Assembly: GCF_011383005.1 (NCBI RefSeq)
Contig: NZ_CP049935.1
Location: forward strand, 4,007,257 to 4,071,256
DNA length: 64,000 nt
From: Phycicoccus sp. HDW14
GTDB taxonomy: Bacteria > Actinomycetota > Actinomycetes > Actinomycetales > Dermatophilaceae
Reading direction: 5' to 3'
A model generated the notes under the pieces. The model did not search any database and was not told where the DNA came from. It saw nothing but the letters and a program-made list of their open reading frames with translations. Of the stretch, positions 63,294 to 64,000 are shown in pieces (position 1 is the stretch's first letter; each line of letters starts with the position of its first letter). The position numbers and the translations under genes are program-made.

Positions 63294-63772
63294 GATGCCT
63301 GCTTTCTCGGGTCAGTCGACCCGTGTGGGGTGGGCGGGCCGAGGTGGCCCAGTAGTTGGAGACCTGCTCCCAGCGCCGGTTTCCGTCCTGCCCGAGGGAG
63401 GTGGCGGACCGGCGTGCGACCACCACGACGGGGATCTCGTTCCAGACGAGATCGCGAGCGCCGTGGAGGACGTTGAAGACCGCGTCGTCGAGCTCGAGCG
63501 CGGTGAACCTGTCGCCCGGCTTGCCGCGGGAGACGATCTGCAGCCCGACGACGACGTCGGACAGCTCGGGTCCTCGTCGACGGGGTAGACCGTGAGCGAG
63601 CCGGCGACGTCGGGTGTGGCCGGCAGGCCGTTGAGGAAGAGGGGCAGCCGGGCTCCGGTGAGCGGGCCGGAGCTGGCCGGTACTCGACGGCCCCCTGGTC
63701 GTTGAGCCACTGCGCGCATCCGCGGGCGAGCTTCTCGGACCACTTGTCGAGCGGGATCGGCTGCAGGCTCAC
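63286..63772 (-). CDS. Phage tail terminator-like protein
   Basis: About 155-160 residues with two or three indels (near 63680, 63565 and possibly 63330). N-terminus VSLQPIPLDKWSEKLARGCA and QWLNDQGAVEYR, then ARLPLFLNGLPATPDVAGSL and, in the third frame, LQIVSRGKPGDRFTALELDD and FNVLHGARDLVWNEIPVVVV. This matches small neck/tail-terminator proteins that cap the tail. GTG overlaps the stop of the previous gene. The C-terminal end is uncertain between the stops at 63286 and 63312 because of frame errors. Confidence 0.6.
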
Positions 63773-64000
63773 CGGAACTCCTCGCGCAGCTCGTCGGCGA
63801 GCGCCTTCGCCTGCTCGGGCGTGTGCGCGCGAGCGCGGTCTCGAGGAACTTCGCTTGGCCGCCCCCGGGGTGGTCCCAGTCGAGGTGCTCGTGCTGGAAG
63901 GGGCTGCGACGTCGGTGTGTAGCGATCGCGGCCCGGTCGTCGTCCGTGGTGACCTTGCCGGAGTCCTTGAGGTCGCCGGTGGAGCTCAGGGGCTCGTTCG
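63769..64000 (-). CDS. HK97 gp10-like neck/tail-completion protein (partial)
   Basis: The last ~75 residues of a protein that continues past the window edge: EPLSSTGDLKDSGKVTTDDD, then SPFQHEHLDWDHPGGGQAKF and LETAL, with an indel near 63830 before HTPEQAKALADELREEF. QHEHLDWDHPGGGQAKFLE matches the (Y-A-x-x-Q-H-E...HPxGGQAKFLE) end of gp10-family head-tail joining proteins. It overlaps the tail terminator start. Its N-terminal part lies outside. Confidence 0.7.
   Translation of the reverse strand, partial: ERAPELHRRPQGLRQGHHGRRPGRDRYTPTSQPLPARAPRLGPPRGRPSEVPRDRARAHTPEQAKALADELREEFR

Larger units (their letters stand above)
44698..64000. mobile_element. Siphovirus-type prophage (left end; continues beyond the window)
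   Basis: From the atoE junction rightward the window holds only phage-type genes: tail morphogenesis in siphophage order, a lysis cassette and accessory genes, nearly all on the minus strand. Head, packaging, integrase and repressor genes must lie past 64,000. The exact attachment site and core repeat cannot be defined because the other end is outside the window. Base composition is slightly less GC-rich than the host part. Confidence 0.85.

Overview
This is a very GC-rich actinobacterial chromosome segment. The gene set (leaderless starts, bldC, rex-hemACDB, ResB/CcsB cytochrome c maturation, menaquinone genes, ribosomal protein bS22) fits a Micrococcales lineage, perhaps Intrasporangiaceae; that placement is inference, since there is no rRNA here. 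About 0-44.7 kb is host chromosome. About 44.7-64 kb is one end of a siphovirus-type prophage that runs off the right edge.

Quality caveat: roughly forty genes-breaking single-base indels, nearly all losses of one G or C inside a G/C run, split otherwise intact, conserved genes into two or three frames. Essential genes (hemA, hemB, nadB, nadC, proC) are affected as often as accessory ones, so I read these as consensus errors rather than pseudogenes and annotate each gene across its frames.

Host layout: a MEDS-domain protein and PucR regulator (0-2.1 kb); a NuoD paralogue translationally coupled to a MidA/NDUFAF7-type methyltransferase (2.1-4.3 kb), divergent from a DUF2520-panC-nadB-nadC cofactor operon (4.4-8.8 kb); a run of small metabolic genes, including flavin reductase, LysE exporter, NUDIX, methyltransferase, Ppx/GppA, a TIM-barrel protein, an ABC-2 exporter, an M15 peptidase, proline dehydrogenase, proC and two GNATs (8.8-19.4 kb); a TrkA-type protein, AcuC, BldC and VKOR (19.4-22.6 kb); bS22, an epimerase, an acyltransferase and a glutaredoxin (22.7-25.8 kb); the Rex-controlled rex-hemA-hemC-hemD-hemB operon (25.9-31.5 kb); YceI/MarR (32.8-34.0 kb); then hemL, a phosphatase, resA-like, ccdA, resB, ccsB, DUF4229, menA and menE (34.0-42.9 kb). 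Heme, cytochrome c, menaquinone, a complex I subunit and a redox repressor together make this a respiration-centred neighbourhood.

Prophage: a short-chain fatty acid transporter gene (atoE type) ends abruptly near 44.7 kb, where it has lost its N-terminal part; this looks like the integration junction. Phage late genes lie on the minus strand, read from 64 kb down: neck/tail-completion protein, tail terminator, major tail protein, tail assembly chaperones with a GGGAAAA slippery site, tape measure, distal tail and minor tail proteins, a right-handed beta-helix tailspike, small membrane proteins, amidase endolysin, holin-like protein, several small proteins, a remarkable 18-copy repeat protein, and at the edge a secreted beta-helix protein with its own terminator (possible moron). 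The integrase, repressor, packaging and head genes are outside the window. I see no tRNA, rRNA, CRISPR array or insertion sequence.
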